Assembly: GCA_029858565.1 (NCBI GenBank)
Contig: JAOUEV010000032.1
Location: forward strand, 1 to 40,383
Origin: Nitrospirota bacterium
GTDB lineage: Bacteria > Nitrospirota > UBA9217
Length of the DNA: 40,383 nt
Direction of reading: 5' to 3'
Below are positions 22,665 to 31,870 of the stretch, in pieces. Below the pieces are notes generated by a model. The model was given only the letters and a program-made list of their open reading frames with translations, was not told the DNA's origin and searched no databases. How positions within the stretch are numbered: position 1 is the stretch's first letter; every line of letters starts with the position of its first letter. Both the position numbers and the translations under genes were made by a program.

Positions 22665-25238
22665 CTACATGAGCTTGGAGCGTATTCCCTCAAAATCTTT
22701 CCCCTTCGGCATGATGAACAGCCCCTTGCCGCTGCTTCGCGCTTCCCACAGCTCGCCAAGCCTGCGCTTTTCGGCGTTATCCGGCAGGTCCCAATCACGG
22801 CTGTTCTTATACTCCACGACGAGAATACGGCCATCATCCAGTTTGCAGACGAAGTCCGGATAGAAGCGGTCGGTCGCGGTCTGCAGGGAAAAAGAAGTCG
22901 GCTTGCGCTCCACATTGCGCACCCAATATTTCAATCCCGGAAGCTGCGTTGAAAGAAACAGGGCGCACTCAAACTCCTCGCCCGAGGCTTTCAGGTTCCC
23001 GATCTCCGGGAAGAAGTGCTTCGGCAGTTCCACGAAACCCTGGTAGGAATCATCGAATGCATACCGGCCATGTTGAAAAACCATCTCGCAGCTGCCGTCT
23101 GCGATGAATTGCTCGGGCACAAGCAGCATCTGCTGGTGTATACCGGCCATTGCTTGTTGTTTTGCTTCTGTGATCTTGTTTTCGAGCACCGCGCGCAGGC
23201 GGAACTTGGCGTAGCTCAATTCCTCTAACGAAAACCCCCGAGTGGTGATCAGCCAGGACACCGCCTTGTCGAGAAATGCGGCTTTCTCGTCCGGTAGAAT
23301 GCTTTCGTCAGGAATATTCCGCTCAAGCCAGGAAACAAGCTGCACCTGATCCCATCCTATTGCAATATCAAGCAAAGCCAGCTGCGCTTCGATATTGTCG
23401 ATATATTCGAACTTGATACTCTCCTCGCGAATAAAGAACCGGCCGCCTTGCGCCGCGAGTTGCGGTTTCTTAAACTCCGTCTCGGTCACTTCGCAAGGAA
23501 AATCCAGCAAACGCCATTCGCCCTGCAGAAGGTGGGTTTCCTCAAAAGGTTCCCACAGATCACCTTGACGCAGCGCAAGAAGCGGCACGCGGAACAATTC
23601 GCCCTGTTCGGACGGCGTTTTCTGGCGGGGAGCCGCGGGCGTCTTCAACCTGACCAGCGCAAGACGGATTGACTCTTTTCCTTCCGGCGTCTGAAATACG
23701 CCTTCCAGTGCTTCAGCTTGTTTTGCGGAAAAGCTGCCTTTGATCGTGATGGTTCCCATTTCAGGGGCTATTTCGATCTTATTGGTCAGTCCAGCAGGAA
23801 TTGCCTCGGGCGCGGGCAGCTCCGGCGCGCTGAAGGTAAGACCTGCCGACAGCGTGAAGAGATCTTCCGTTCCCGGTTCATCCACTGCATGGATGAGGTC
23901 ATTTGTTTCCTGCCGTTCGAACCCGTTCCGCACAAGGCCATCGCGAAGACTTGCCACGGTCGCCTGGAAATTGGTCGAGGTGATGAATGCGTATGCTTCG
24001 TTCAATTCCGTGCGCGTCTTACGGCTGGCTTTTGGCATGCGGAGAATGCGGCCGAGAATCTGTTCAGCCGCTGTCGCGGACTCGGTGTTTCGGAATGAGC
24101 AAAGCACGTACGCAAAAGGGCAGTCCCAGCCTTCGCGCAGTTTGTCGATCGTGATAATGAACCGTTTGCTCGATTTGTCGGACAACACATCCTCGCCCGC
24201 AAGGTCGTCCACGGCCCCGGTTGCGATCGCAATCTCGCCTTCAGGAACGCTGAAGTCGTCGATCAGAGCCTGTTTAACCTTCTCCGGAGTCAGGGTTTCA
24301 TGTTCAGCGCTGTGACGCTCGGCCTGGAGCAGCATAATAGGCCGCAAATATTCCCCGGTTGCCGCCTTTTCCGCGTCAGCCGCCGCCTGAAGTTTGTTAA
24401 GACAGGCGATTGCGTCCCGCAAGGCGTCCTGCCAGTTCTCCCGCCGTACTAGCTCCAGCGGCATCTTGATCATCTCAGCGGCCTGAAGCGACGACGCGCC
24501 GACGCTGTAGAGCACATTGCTCGGTTGGCGAATGCGGTCTGGTGTTGCCGTCAGTTCGAGGATCGCGCTCGGCTCGAACCGGGCAAGCGTCTCGAAAGCA
24601 AGCAGTGTACCTTGGTTGTGCGCCTCGTCAACGATTACGAAGGGCCGCCGCATCCGGATAGCGTCCACGAACGACTGATTCCCCACAATGCGCGGGTCCG
24701 TGATCCCCTCAAAATGCGATTGCATGTCGCTGTTCTGCTTGTAGACGTTCAGCCGCGCCATGTCCTCCTGCTTGAATGCCTGCATGGTTGCAACAATAAT
24801 TGCGTTCGTTGCATTCAGCACATGTGGCTTGACCCGCAGGGCCTCATCCAGGTCCATGACCGTTACTTCACCCAGCGCGGAGAAGACGACTTGGTGCAGA
24901 AGGTTGGTCGGTGTACGGAGCGCCCGCAGGGTCTGTTCGCGGATGGGCTCGGAAGGAACCAACCAAAGCGTCACGCTGTAACGGGTGAACAGCAGGCTCT
25001 TGTTCGCACGCTCAATCGCCAAGCCGCCGATCAGCGTCTTGCCGCCGCCGGTGGGGATGCGCAGGCAGACATAGGGGACTTGCGACAGCGTCGACAGAGC
25101 GCGATAGGTCAGCCTGACACCCCGCCATTCCTCCGTGGTATCTTCGTAGGCTTTGCGTGGGTCGTTGCTCAGTTTGCAGCGCTTGAAAAACGCTTCAAGT
25201 CTGTCCAGCGCCTCGGATTGGTATGCTTTGAGAATCAT
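22665..25238 (-). CDS. Type III-like restriction subunit: DEAH helicase with C-terminal nuclease
   Basis: An 857-aa SF2 translocase. Walker A is PTGGGKT (62-68), the DEAH box is VDEAHNQ (204-207), and motif III is LTATPD (229-234). The C-terminus has a PD-(D/E)xK-type site: YPDFV (D795), then VVEYK (E809, K811). This matches Res of type III restriction enzymes, though shorter than typical Res. The start ATG overlaps the methyltransferase stop as ATGA, so the two are translationally coupled. It needs the methyltransferase partner for target recognition in known systems. It ends 70 bp before the bidirectional terminator. Confidence 0.88.
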   Translation of the reverse strand: MILKAYQSEALDRLEAFFKRCKLSNDPRKAYEDTTEEWRGVRLTYRALSTLSQVPYVCLRIPTGGGKTLIGGLAIERANKSLLFTRYSVTLWLVPSEPIREQTLRALRTPTNLLHQVVFSALGEVTVMDLDEALRVKPHVLNATNAIIVATMQAFKQEDMARLNVYKQNSDMQSHFEGITDPRIVGNQSFVDAIRMRRPFVIVDEAHNQGTLLAFETLARFEPSAILELTATPDRIRQPSNVLYSVGASSLQAAEMIKMPLELVRRENWQDALRDAIACLNKLQAAADAEKAATGEYLRPIMLLQAERHSAEHETLTPEKVKQALIDDFSVPEGEIAIATGAVDDLAGEDVLSDKSSKRFIITIDKLREGWDCPFAYVLCSFRNTESATAAEQILGRILRMPKASRKTRTELNEAYAFITSTNFQATVASLRDGLVRNGFERQETNDLIHAVDEPGTEDLFTLSAGLTFSAPELPAPEAIPAGLTNKIEIAPEMGTITIKGSFSAKQAEALEGVFQTPEGKESIRLALVRLKTPAAPRQKTPSEQGELFRVPLLALRQGDLWEPFEETHLLQGEWRLLDFPCEVTETEFKKPQLAAQGGRFFIREESIKFEYIDNIEAQLALLDIAIGWDQVQLVSWLERNIPDESILPDEKAAFLDKAVSWLITTRGFSLEELSYAKFRLRAVLENKITEAKQQAMAGIHQQMLLVPEQFIADGSCEMVFQHGRYAFDDSYQGFVELPKHFFPEIGNLKASGEEFECALFLSTQLPGLKYWVRNVERKPTSFSLQTATDRFYPDFVCKLDDGRILVVEYKNSRDWDLPDNAEKRRLGELWEARSSGKGLFIMPKGKDFEGIRSKLM

Positions 25239-26854
25239 AGTGCGTCGACCCGTAGTTTGTAGGGTAGCTGCTTAAAGACAATCTTCTCCCGCCGTAGCCG
25301 CTCCTGCCCAATCCGGCAGGCAGTGCCGTAGATCACCTTCGGCCCATCGTGCTTCGGCAGGTGAGCAAGAATCGCCGTGGTCAGCACATTCCCGCCGTCC
25401 GGCGCCTTGTCCTTCAGAATACCGTTATAGAGGAGATAGACGCCGAGGCCGTTGTACACGCCGATCAAGGGATTGTTCGACTTGGCCTGCTTCGGAAGCG
25501 GCTCGCCGGTTTCGGTGAAGAAGACATGACGGGCAAGGTCGGCAAAGCGAACAGTGTTCCGGATATTCCCGCGCTCGTCGAACAACGGCTCGCCAAGAGT
25601 GGCGAACCTGAATCCGCCGCCAAGCCCAGCAACCTTTTCACCTTTGGCATTCTTGTACCCTTCAGCAACACGCGTCATACGCATTGCCGTAATCTTTCTG
25701 CATATAGATGAATCGAGCTCGACGAGAATTGACCGCCGGCTACCGCCATCATCTTGGTTCATCTTGAATACAGCGTGTCCCGTAGAACCCGATCCTGCAA
25801 AAGAATCGAGGATGAGAGAATCTTTATCAGTTGATATAGATAATATTCGCTGTAAGAGTCTTGTTGGTTTTGGTGTAATAAAGACAGCAGCCGAGTCTTC
25901 AAAATCACAAACTGACAGCAATTCCTTCTTAGCTTCCTGCGTATTACCAACTTCAGTATGAAACCAGATCGTTTCTGGGACGACTCCTTCTTTGACCTCA
26001 CTGAGAAATCTTTTTAGTCGAGGCATATTATTACCCGTTTCGCCCCACCAAATACGATTATCTTTATCCAGTGACTTGAAGTTGTCCTCTGACACGCCCC
26101 AATAACGCCCCTTTGGCGGAGCCGCTATCACACGGCCAGATGGGCATGTAACAGAATAAGTTCCAAGACTGTAATAGTTCCTTGCTGACAAGTCACTCGA
26201 AGTCCACTGCCCTCTTGGATCACCATCAGGATTCTTGTATCTCGAATCCTGCTCGGCCGTTCTCATGATCAATTTGGGCTTCCAGATTGCCGCATTCTTT
26301 GCATAGAGCACGACATAATCATGGCTTTCTGAAAGATGTCTTGCCGAATTCTTGGGTGAAAATATCTTTTGCCATATAATCGTCGCCACGAAGTTATTCT
26401 TTCCGAATATCTCATCCATGACAGCCCGCAGATTCTGGACTTCGTTATCGTCAATGCTGATAAAAATCGCACCATCGTCGCGGAGAAAATGCCAGAGCAG
26501 GGCAAGGCGTGGATACATCATGCAAAGCCACTTATCATGCCGAGTTAAGTCTTCACCTTCACCCCCGACAGTCTTGCTGAGCCACTCCCGCATCTCCGGG
26601 CTGTTCACATTATCGTTGTAAATCCAGTTTTCATTGCCCGTATTGTACGGCGGATCGATATAGATGCACTTCACCTGCCCCGAGTAGTACGGAAGCAGGG
26701 CTTTGAGCGCGAGAAGGTTGTCCCCTTCGACTAGCAGATTGCCGCTGCCGGGATCGCCAACGGACAGCGATGGCTCCTCCTTCAGCAGATGAAACGGCAC
26801 CTGCTTGTGATGGTTTTCAACCGCTTTTCTTCCTATCCAGTTCAGAGTGGGCAT
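25235..26854 (-). CDS. Type III-like DNA adenine methyltransferase (Mod)
   Basis: A 539-aa beta-class amino-methyltransferase: catalytic motif IDPPYNTG (66-73) comes before the SAM motif DSFAGSGSTG (351-360). The target-recognition region lies between (about 160-330). The order and the coupled Res gene indicate a type III-like system, most likely making N6-methyladenine; the recognition site cannot be read from sequence. The stretch coding for the target-recognition region is visibly more A+T-rich than the gene's ends, suggesting exchange. The ribosome site is weak (AAAGG far upstream), so translation may depend on the small gene 15 bp upstream. Confidence 0.92.
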   Translation of the reverse strand: MPTLNWIGRKAVENHHKQVPFHLLKEEPSLSVGDPGSGNLLVEGDNLLALKALLPYYSGQVKCIYIDPPYNTGNENWIYNDNVNSPEMREWLSKTVGGEGEDLTRHDKWLCMMYPRLALLWHFLRDDGAIFISIDDNEVQNLRAVMDEIFGKNNFVATIIWQKIFSPKNSARHLSESHDYVVLYAKNAAIWKPKLIMRTAEQDSRYKNPDGDPRGQWTSSDLSARNYYSLGTYSVTCPSGRVIAAPPKGRYWGVSEDNFKSLDKDNRIWWGETGNNMPRLKRFLSEVKEGVVPETIWFHTEVGNTQEAKKELLSVCDFEDSAAVFITPKPTRLLQRILSISTDKDSLILDSFAGSGSTGHAVFKMNQDDGGSRRSILVELDSSICRKITAMRMTRVAEGYKNAKGEKVAGLGGGFRFATLGEPLFDERGNIRNTVRFADLARHVFFTETGEPLPKQAKSNNPLIGVYNGLGVYLLYNGILKDKAPDGGNVLTTAILAHLPKHDGPKVIYGTACRIGQERLRREKIVFKQLPYKLRVDAL

Positions 26855-26869
26855 AAAATAGGTTGGCCT

Positions 26870-27100
26870 TTAACTCGTTCTCACAAGATCCTGTTCTGTT
26901 ATTTCCATCAGTTCATCATTAACCAATTTGAGAAATACGGCCCTGATAAGCTCAGTTCGAGAGGCTTTCATCTTGCAATGATATGCGAGGTCGTCCTTTC
27001 CTTTGCTACGCAGCAGTGCGCGTTCATTCCACTTATCTTTTACTTCTTCAATCAGGAAGGATAGGCATTTCGCCACCTTTTCACTGTCCATGGGTTTCAT
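26870..27100 (-). CDS. Small hypothetical protein of the restriction island
   Basis: A 76-aa charged, probably all-helical protein with no motif I recognise. It has a very good ribosome site: TAGGAGG formed by the stop codon of the previous gene, 6 bases before ATG 27100. It lies 9 bp after one unknown gene and 15 bp before the methyltransferase gene, so it is surely part of the same operon. It could be an accessory or regulator of the Mod-Res pair; this is inference from position only. Confidence 0.7.
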   Translation of the reverse strand: MKPMDSEKVAKCLSFLIEEVKDKWNERALLRSKGKDDLAYHCKMKASRTELIRAVFLKLVNDELMEITEQDLVRTS

Positions 27101-27109
27101 GGCTGCCTC

Positions 27110-27547
27110 CTACTTCTCCCGCCTATAGCCCGCTTTGTCCAGCACATCACCAAGCTGCTGCCATTCCTTTTTCACATAATCTTCCGCACCAGCTGCTTTT
27201 GTCCATAAAGCATGAAACAAATTATTAACCCTGTCGGTTTCAGAAAAATCCGGATCCATAAGTCCTGAATCGATTGTTTCCACAGTCTTGTCTCCGGCTA
27301 ATTTCCCTATCGCTTCGTGGATTATCGATGCCGAAATCATTTCAACGTTGTCGCCTTGAACAGTGAAAAAAAATTCCTCATAATCAGCAGTAATCAGAAC
27401 GAGTCGATTAATCGAGCCATCCTTCGATTTCTTGTAACAGATTTCACGTATCGTCTTCCCGGCCATGCGCCTCAGGGCATCGCCACCAGTCAAAGGCGCC
27501 TGGCTGTTAACAGCATCCTGCAGCTTCCGGTCCATGTCCTCGTTCAT
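27110..27547 (-). CDS. Hypothetical protein of the restriction island
   Basis: A 145-aa soluble protein; no family recognised. A middle stretch of beta-type residues (RLVLITADYEEFFFTV) is followed by a helical C-terminal half ending KKEWQQLGDVLDKAG. ATG 27547 has GGAG seven bases upstream; an earlier start in the same frame would run into the DUF5131 gene. The gap to that gene is 27 bp. Base composition is more A+T-rich than the dcw genes. Function unknown. Confidence 0.7.
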   Translation of the reverse strand: MNEDMDRKLQDAVNSQAPLTGGDALRRMAGKTIREICYKKSKDGSINRLVLITADYEEFFFTVQGDNVEMISASIIHEAIGKLAGDKTVETIDSGLMDPDFSETDRVNNLFHALWTKAAGAEDYVKKEWQQLGDVLDKAGYRREK

Positions 27548-27574
27548 GATCAACTCCGAAAAGCCCGGCAAGGA

Positions 27575-28327
27575 TTACCCGGCGGCGCAGATCCCTATCC
27601 GATGCTCGTCGCCCACTGAAGTCGCCGGCATCTCATCCCACGTTCTTCCTTCGAGCGTTCTTCCTGCGGTTTTCTTCCTCACCCCGCCCCACTGCTTGAA
27701 GAAAAACGGCACCCTTGCCTTTTTACATTGATCGCGAATATCCGTCACCCATGCCGGGTTCATAGACCGCGCGCCAGGGCCGGATTCGCCGCCGACAATG
27801 ACCCAATCAATGCCGTCGAGATTCATATCCGGAATCGGCCCAAGCAGCGGCTCGATTGAAAGAAATTTCACGAATGCACCGGATTCTCGGAGAGAGTCTA
27901 TGCGATGTGCATAATCGCCGTTCTCAACAGTTACGCCCATCCAGATGTTCGAGGCCCATGGCAACTCCCGATGCAGTTCGAGCAATCTATCCGCCCGCTT
28001 TGTAAGAACCTGGAAGGTATGCCAGTGCGCGCGATTCATAACGTCAAAGACTTTCTGTATAAAAGACAAGGGAACGTCCTTCAAGAACAAGTCGCTCATA
28101 GAATTCACAAAGATCGTCTGCGGCTTTTTCCACTTGAGAGGCAGTTCCAAGGCGCGCTCATGCATGGCAAGTTTGAACCCATTGGCGTAATTCGGCTGGC
28201 CCATGGCCTGCAGCCGCTTCGCCATCCGTTCGGCGTAACAGTGCACGCATCCCGGGCTGATCTTGACGCAGCCGGTAACCGGATTCCAAGTGGACCCTGT
28301 CCATTCGATGGCGGATTTCTGACCCAT
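27575..28327 (-). CDS. DUF5131 / phage Gp37-Gp68 family protein (three-Cys motif)
   Basis: A 250-aa protein of the Gp37/Gp68 (DUF5131) family. The hallmark is the N-terminal [16 protein letters not shown]20 followed by C27 and C30 in [11 protein letters not shown], a CX6CX2C arrangement suggesting a metal or Fe-S site. Later blocks include [28 protein letters not shown] and [12 protein letters not shown]. The fold has been thought related to radical SAM enzymes, but the cysteine spacing differs from the standard CX3CX2C. The start ATG shares one base with the tcmP stop (TAATG). Confidence 0.88.
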   Translation of the reverse strand: MGQKSAIEWTGSTWNPVTGCVKISPGCVHCYAERMAKRLQAMGQPNYANGFKLAMHERALELPLKWKKPQTIFVNSMSDLFLKDVPLSFIQKVFDVMNRAHWHTFQVLTKRADRLLELHRELPWASNIWMGVTVENGDYAHRIDSLRESGAFVKFLSIEPLLGPIPDMNLDGIDWVIVGGESGPGARSMNPAWVTDIRDQCKKARVPFFFKQWGGVRKKTAGRTLEGRTWDEMPATSVGDEHRIGICAAG

Positions 28328-29151
28328 TATGACTTTCCTCTATCTCGATATTTGCCGAATATATGCTTCACAATATCTTCTCCGGTTCGATTCGGTGAAG
28401 CAAAGAAAAGATAATAGACTGTTGCACCTTTCGTGTTTCTCATAGGTATCGGCTCGGGGACGTAGGCGAATCCTGCGGTCTTCTTCAAACGCTGCCTGAA
28501 TGCCTCCGCAACGGCTTCGTTGCCGGTCTTTTCCGGCCAACCAAAAAGGTTCCCCGTGGTATTATACGCCGCTTTGAACCAGGATTCATCCCCCCAGAAC
28601 GCGGTCATGCGCGCCGCCTGTTCAGGTGCGACCTTGTCCGGATTGTCCCAAAGAACGTTCATATTCATATCCATAACGGGAAAGTTCAAAAATATCTCGA
28701 CGCTTTTCATCTGGCCCGCCCTATGCATAACCTCCCAATTAAGGTGCAAGCCATATGGGTCGAGGAGACACAACGCTCTTTTGTAGTCTTCATAACGAGC
28801 GCGGGGAAATACCTTATCAAGAAGGAGACTGTTGCAATCTCCTTCATATATAAATACATTCCGGTGACTCGCGGTCAAACCCCGCAATGAATCAATTTTG
28901 TCACTATCCCAGTCGATGAGATGATATTCCTTGAAGGGCGGGTCGATAAGAAGAGCGTTCAGCGGACTACCCTGAATGAACTCGCCGGTGCTTTTCGATA
29001 AATGTATGCCTGCGCCGGCAAATGCGTCAATATAGATGTAATTGAGAGAGGGGCTCTTCTGCGCAGCTAGTATACGCGAGTAAGCAGCGGCATACTCCCT
29101 GACAATGTCGAGCTTTACCTCGGACCAATAGCCTATCTCGTCATATTGCAT
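28327..29151 (-). CDS. tcmP: Three-Cys-motif partner protein TcmP
   Basis: A 274-aa protein matching TcmP, a family named for standing beside three-Cys-motif (DUF5131) genes, as it does here with a one-base overlap. It has methyltransferase-like features: IDAFAGAG (41-48, like a SAM-binding glycine loop), [18 protein letters not shown] and LLDPYG (129-134, in the place of a catalytic DPPY). Its reaction is unknown. It is the first gene of the island, 52 bp after ftsZ, with no clear promoter in the gap and AAAGG as the ribosome site. Confidence 0.88.
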   Translation of the reverse strand: MQYDEIGYWSEVKLDIVREYAAAYSRILAAQKSPSLNYIYIDAFAGAGIHLSKSTGEFIQGSPLNALLIDPPFKEYHLIDWDSDKIDSLRGLTASHRNVFIYEGDCNSLLLDKVFPRARYEDYKRALCLLDPYGLHLNWEVMHRAGQMKSVEIFLNFPVMDMNMNVLWDNPDKVAPEQAARMTAFWGDESWFKAAYNTTGNLFGWPEKTGNEAVAEAFRQRLKKTAGFAYVPEPIPMRNTKGATVYYLFFASPNRTGEDIVKHIFGKYRDRGKS

Positions 29152-29203
29152 CAGGTATACCTTTGGCTATCTCGTAATCTCCTGTTTGTCGTCTGCAGCC
29201 TTT

Positions 29204-30541
29204 CTAATCCGCCGCTCTCCGCAAATACGCCGGCTTGTCCAGGTCCGACTTCGTGCCCCCGAAGAGATCGAAGGTCGTGTCCTGCACTTCCTGCCGCCGC
29301 TTCACCGCGGGTTTCTCGATCACCGCGCGCTGCTCCTTCTGGATGAACTCCCTGAGGCTCGACGGCTGCTTCACCCGGCTTTTGATGCCTTCCTCGTCGA
29401 ATCCCGTGGCGATCACGGTCACCATCAGTTCCTCGCTCATGTTCTTGTTGATCACCATGCCGAAGATGATATTCGCGTCAGGGTCCACTTCCGCCTTGAT
29501 CACGCCGGTCGCTTCCTCAAGCTCCAGGATACCCAGGTCGCTTCCGCCGGTTATATTGATCAGCACCGCGCGGGCTCCCTTGATGGATCCGTCCTCGATC
29601 AGCGGGCTTGAGATCGCTTTGTGCGCCGCATCCACTGCCCTGCCGGGGCCCTTGGCCATGCCCATGCCCATCACGGCGCGTCCGCGGTTGGCCATCACGG
29701 TCTTGACGTCGGCGAAGTCCACGTTCACGTGGCCCGAGACCAGGACGACATCGGAGATCCCCTTGACCGCCTGCATCAGCACGTCGTCGGACATCTTGAA
29801 GGCCTCCTGGGCCAGGGTGTTCTTTTCCGACAGGTTGATAAGCCGGTCGTTGGGGATGACGATGAGCGCGTCCACGTTCTTCTTCAGCTCGGCGATCCCT
29901 TCTTCGGCGTGGCGCATGCGCCGCACTCCCTCAAATCCGAAGGGTTTCGTTACCACGCCGACGGCCAGGGCGCCGACCTCGCGCGCCAGTTTCGCGATCA
30001 CCGGCGCGGCGCCGGTCCCGGTGCCGCCGCCCATGCCCGCGGTGATAAACACCATTTCGGCCCCTTCCAGCACGCCGCGGATCTTGTCACCGTCCTCGAG
30101 AGCGGCGTTCCTGCCCGTCTCGGGATTCGCCCCCGCGCCCCGTCCCCGGGTGAGCTTGGACCCGATCTGGAGCTTGTTCGTTGCATTGACCCGGTCAAGC
30201 GCCTGCCGGTCGGTGTTCGCCGAGATGAACTCAACACCCTCGATGTTGGCCTGCACCATGGTGTTCACTGCGTTGCCGCCGCCGCCGCCGACTCCGATCA
30301 CCTTGATCCGGGCCGGCAGCTTTTCCTCGTCAGCGAACTGGAGCGCCACGGCGTCGTCGCTGACGCTGTCCGTGCTTCCAGTCGGCAGGGGCAAGGGGTC
30401 CTCGAACCGGAGCGGTGCGACACCTGCCCCGCCCGCGCTCGCATGCTCCGCGGCATGCAGGTTCATGATGTCCTCGAAGGGGAACTCCAGGGTCTCATCC
30501 TTGTGCCGGTCTCCCGGCGGAACGTGGGCCTCAGTCGTCAT
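29204..30541 (-). CDS. ftsZ: Cell division protein FtsZ
   Basis: A 445-aa tubulin-like GTPase that forms the division ring. The GTP-binding GGGTGTGAAP, IGVGGGGGNAV and T7-loop region NVDFADVKTVM are present, and the C-terminal peptide DKPAYLRRAAD is the FtsA/ZipA-binding tail. About 76 residues precede the conserved IKVIGVGG, far more than the usual ten or so. Both ATG 30541 and an internal ATG (30466, residue 26, GAGG upstream) have plausible ribosome sites, so the true N-terminus is uncertain. Last gene of the dcw cluster, 55 bp after ftsA. Confidence 0.97.
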   Translation of the reverse strand: MTTEAHVPPGDRHKDETLEFPFEDIMNLHAAEHASAGGAGVAPLRFEDPLPLPTGSTDSVSDDAVALQFADEEKLPARIKVIGVGGGGGNAVNTMVQANIEGVEFISANTDRQALDRVNATNKLQIGSKLTRGRGAGANPETGRNAALEDGDKIRGVLEGAEMVFITAGMGGGTGTGAAPVIAKLAREVGALAVGVVTKPFGFEGVRRMRHAEEGIAELKKNVDALIVIPNDRLINLSEKNTLAQEAFKMSDDVLMQAVKGISDVVLVSGHVNVDFADVKTVMANRGRAVMGMGMAKGPGRAVDAAHKAISSPLIEDGSIKGARAVLINITGGSDLGILELEEATGVIKAEVDPDANIIFGMVINKNMSEELMVTVIATGFDEEGIKSRVKQPSSLREFIQKEQRAVIEKPAVKRRQEVQDTTFDLFGGTKSDLDKPAYLRRAAD

Positions 30542-30596
30542 TGCGCACCGTCCTTTCCTTGCTTATCGTCTTCACCGCGCATTGCTCCCGCGCAGA

Positions 30597-31817
30597 TCAC
30601 AGATACTCGCCAAGCCATTTCCAGAGCCGGTTCATTATCCCGCCGTGCAGGAACCGCCCCTGCACCGGCTGGTGGTTCTCGGCGCCGTAGAGCACCAGCC
30701 CGACGCCGGTCGCGTAGATCGGACTGTTCACCACATCCATGAGCCCGCCGATGTTCTTGGGTCCGCCCCGCCGGATCGGCATGCCCAGATACTTCTCCGC
30801 GGCATCCTGCATCCCTTCCATGAGCGCCGTACCGCCCGTCAGCACGATGCCCGACGCGATCATGTCCTCGGAACCGGTGCTCTTGAGCCTCTGCAGCACC
30901 AGTTCGAACAGTTCGGCCACCCGGGGCTCGATGATCTCGCACAGGATCTGCCGCGACAGGAGCCGCGGCGGCCTGCCGCCCACGCTTGCGACCTCGATCG
31001 AGTCCTCGTGCTTGACCATGGCCGCGAGCGCGCACCCGTGCCTGATCTTGATCTTCTCGGCCTCGGACGAGGGCGTGCGCAGACCGATCATGATGTCGTT
31101 CGTCACATGGTTCCCGCCGACCGGCAGCACGCCGGTGTAGAAAAGGCTGCCTTCGCGGAACAGCGCCATGTCCGTGGTCCCGCCGCCGATGTCCACCACG
31201 GCAACGCCGATCTCCTGCTCCTCGCTCGTCAGGACCGCCCGTGACGACGCCAGCGGCTGCAGCACCACGTCGCTCACATCGAGCCCCGCGCGCGAGCAGC
31301 TCTTGACGATATTCTGGATCGCCGTGACCGCGCCGGTGATGATATGGACCTTGACGTCCAGCCGCGTCCCGGACATGCCCAGCGGCTCCTTGATCCCGTC
31401 CTGGTCGTCGATGATGAACTCCTGGGGCAGCACATGAAGGATCTGCTGGGTCCCGGGGATGTCGATGGAACGCGCCGTGTCGATCGCGCGGGCGATGTCC
31501 GCCTGCCCCACTTCACGGTTCTTGATGGATGCGACGCCCTGGGACTTGAGCCCCTTGATGTGGTCCCCCGAGATCCCGACGTAGACCGAGTTGATCTCGA
31601 CCCCGGCCATGAGTTCAGCTTCTTTTACTGCCTTCTTGATGGATTCCACCGTGCTGTCGATGTTCACCACCACGCCCTTCTTCAGGCCGTGCGACGGACT
31701 GATGCCGATGCCGATGATGTCCACGCGGCCGTCGTCCTTTACCTCGCCGACGATGGCGCAGACCTTCGTCGTCCCCAGATCGAGACCGACAATGATGTTC
31801 TCCGGTTTTTTCGCCAT
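30597..31817 (-). CDS. ftsA: Cell division protein FtsA
   Basis: A 406-aa actin-like protein that tethers FtsZ to the membrane. Phosphate-1 loop GLDLGTTKVCAIVGE at the start, VVDIGGGTTDMAL for phosphate 2, and GIVLTGGTALMEG for the adenosine motif. The C-terminal GGIMNRLWKWLGEYL is the amphipathic membrane-targeting helix. I use ATG 31817 (MAKKPENI), preceded by GAGGGGG; the upstream frame is not conserved. It lies between ftsQ and ftsZ as usual. Confidence 0.97.
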   Translation of the reverse strand: MAKKPENIIVGLDLGTTKVCAIVGEVKDDGRVDIIGIGISPSHGLKKGVVVNIDSTVESIKKAVKEAELMAGVEINSVYVGISGDHIKGLKSQGVASIKNREVGQADIARAIDTARSIDIPGTQQILHVLPQEFIIDDQDGIKEPLGMSGTRLDVKVHIITGAVTAIQNIVKSCSRAGLDVSDVVLQPLASSRAVLTSEEQEIGVAVVDIGGGTTDMALFREGSLFYTGVLPVGGNHVTNDIMIGLRTPSSEAEKIKIRHGCALAAMVKHEDSIEVASVGGRPPRLLSRQILCEIIEPRVAELFELVLQRLKSTGSEDMIASGIVLTGGTALMEGMQDAAEKYLGMPIRRGGPKNIGGLMDVVNSPIYATGVGLVLYGAENHQPVQGRFLHGGIMNRLWKWLGEYL

Positions 31818-31870
31818 GCCACCCCCTCGGAGGAAACCGGGGTCCGGCAGCAAGAAGCTGGGAGCCACCC

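Noticed and set aside
29235-31244. 669-codon plus-strand open frame opposite ftsZ and ftsA
   Set aside because: It is antisense to two certain genes; the Ser/Pro/Thr-rich translation is typical of a G+C-rich shadow frame.
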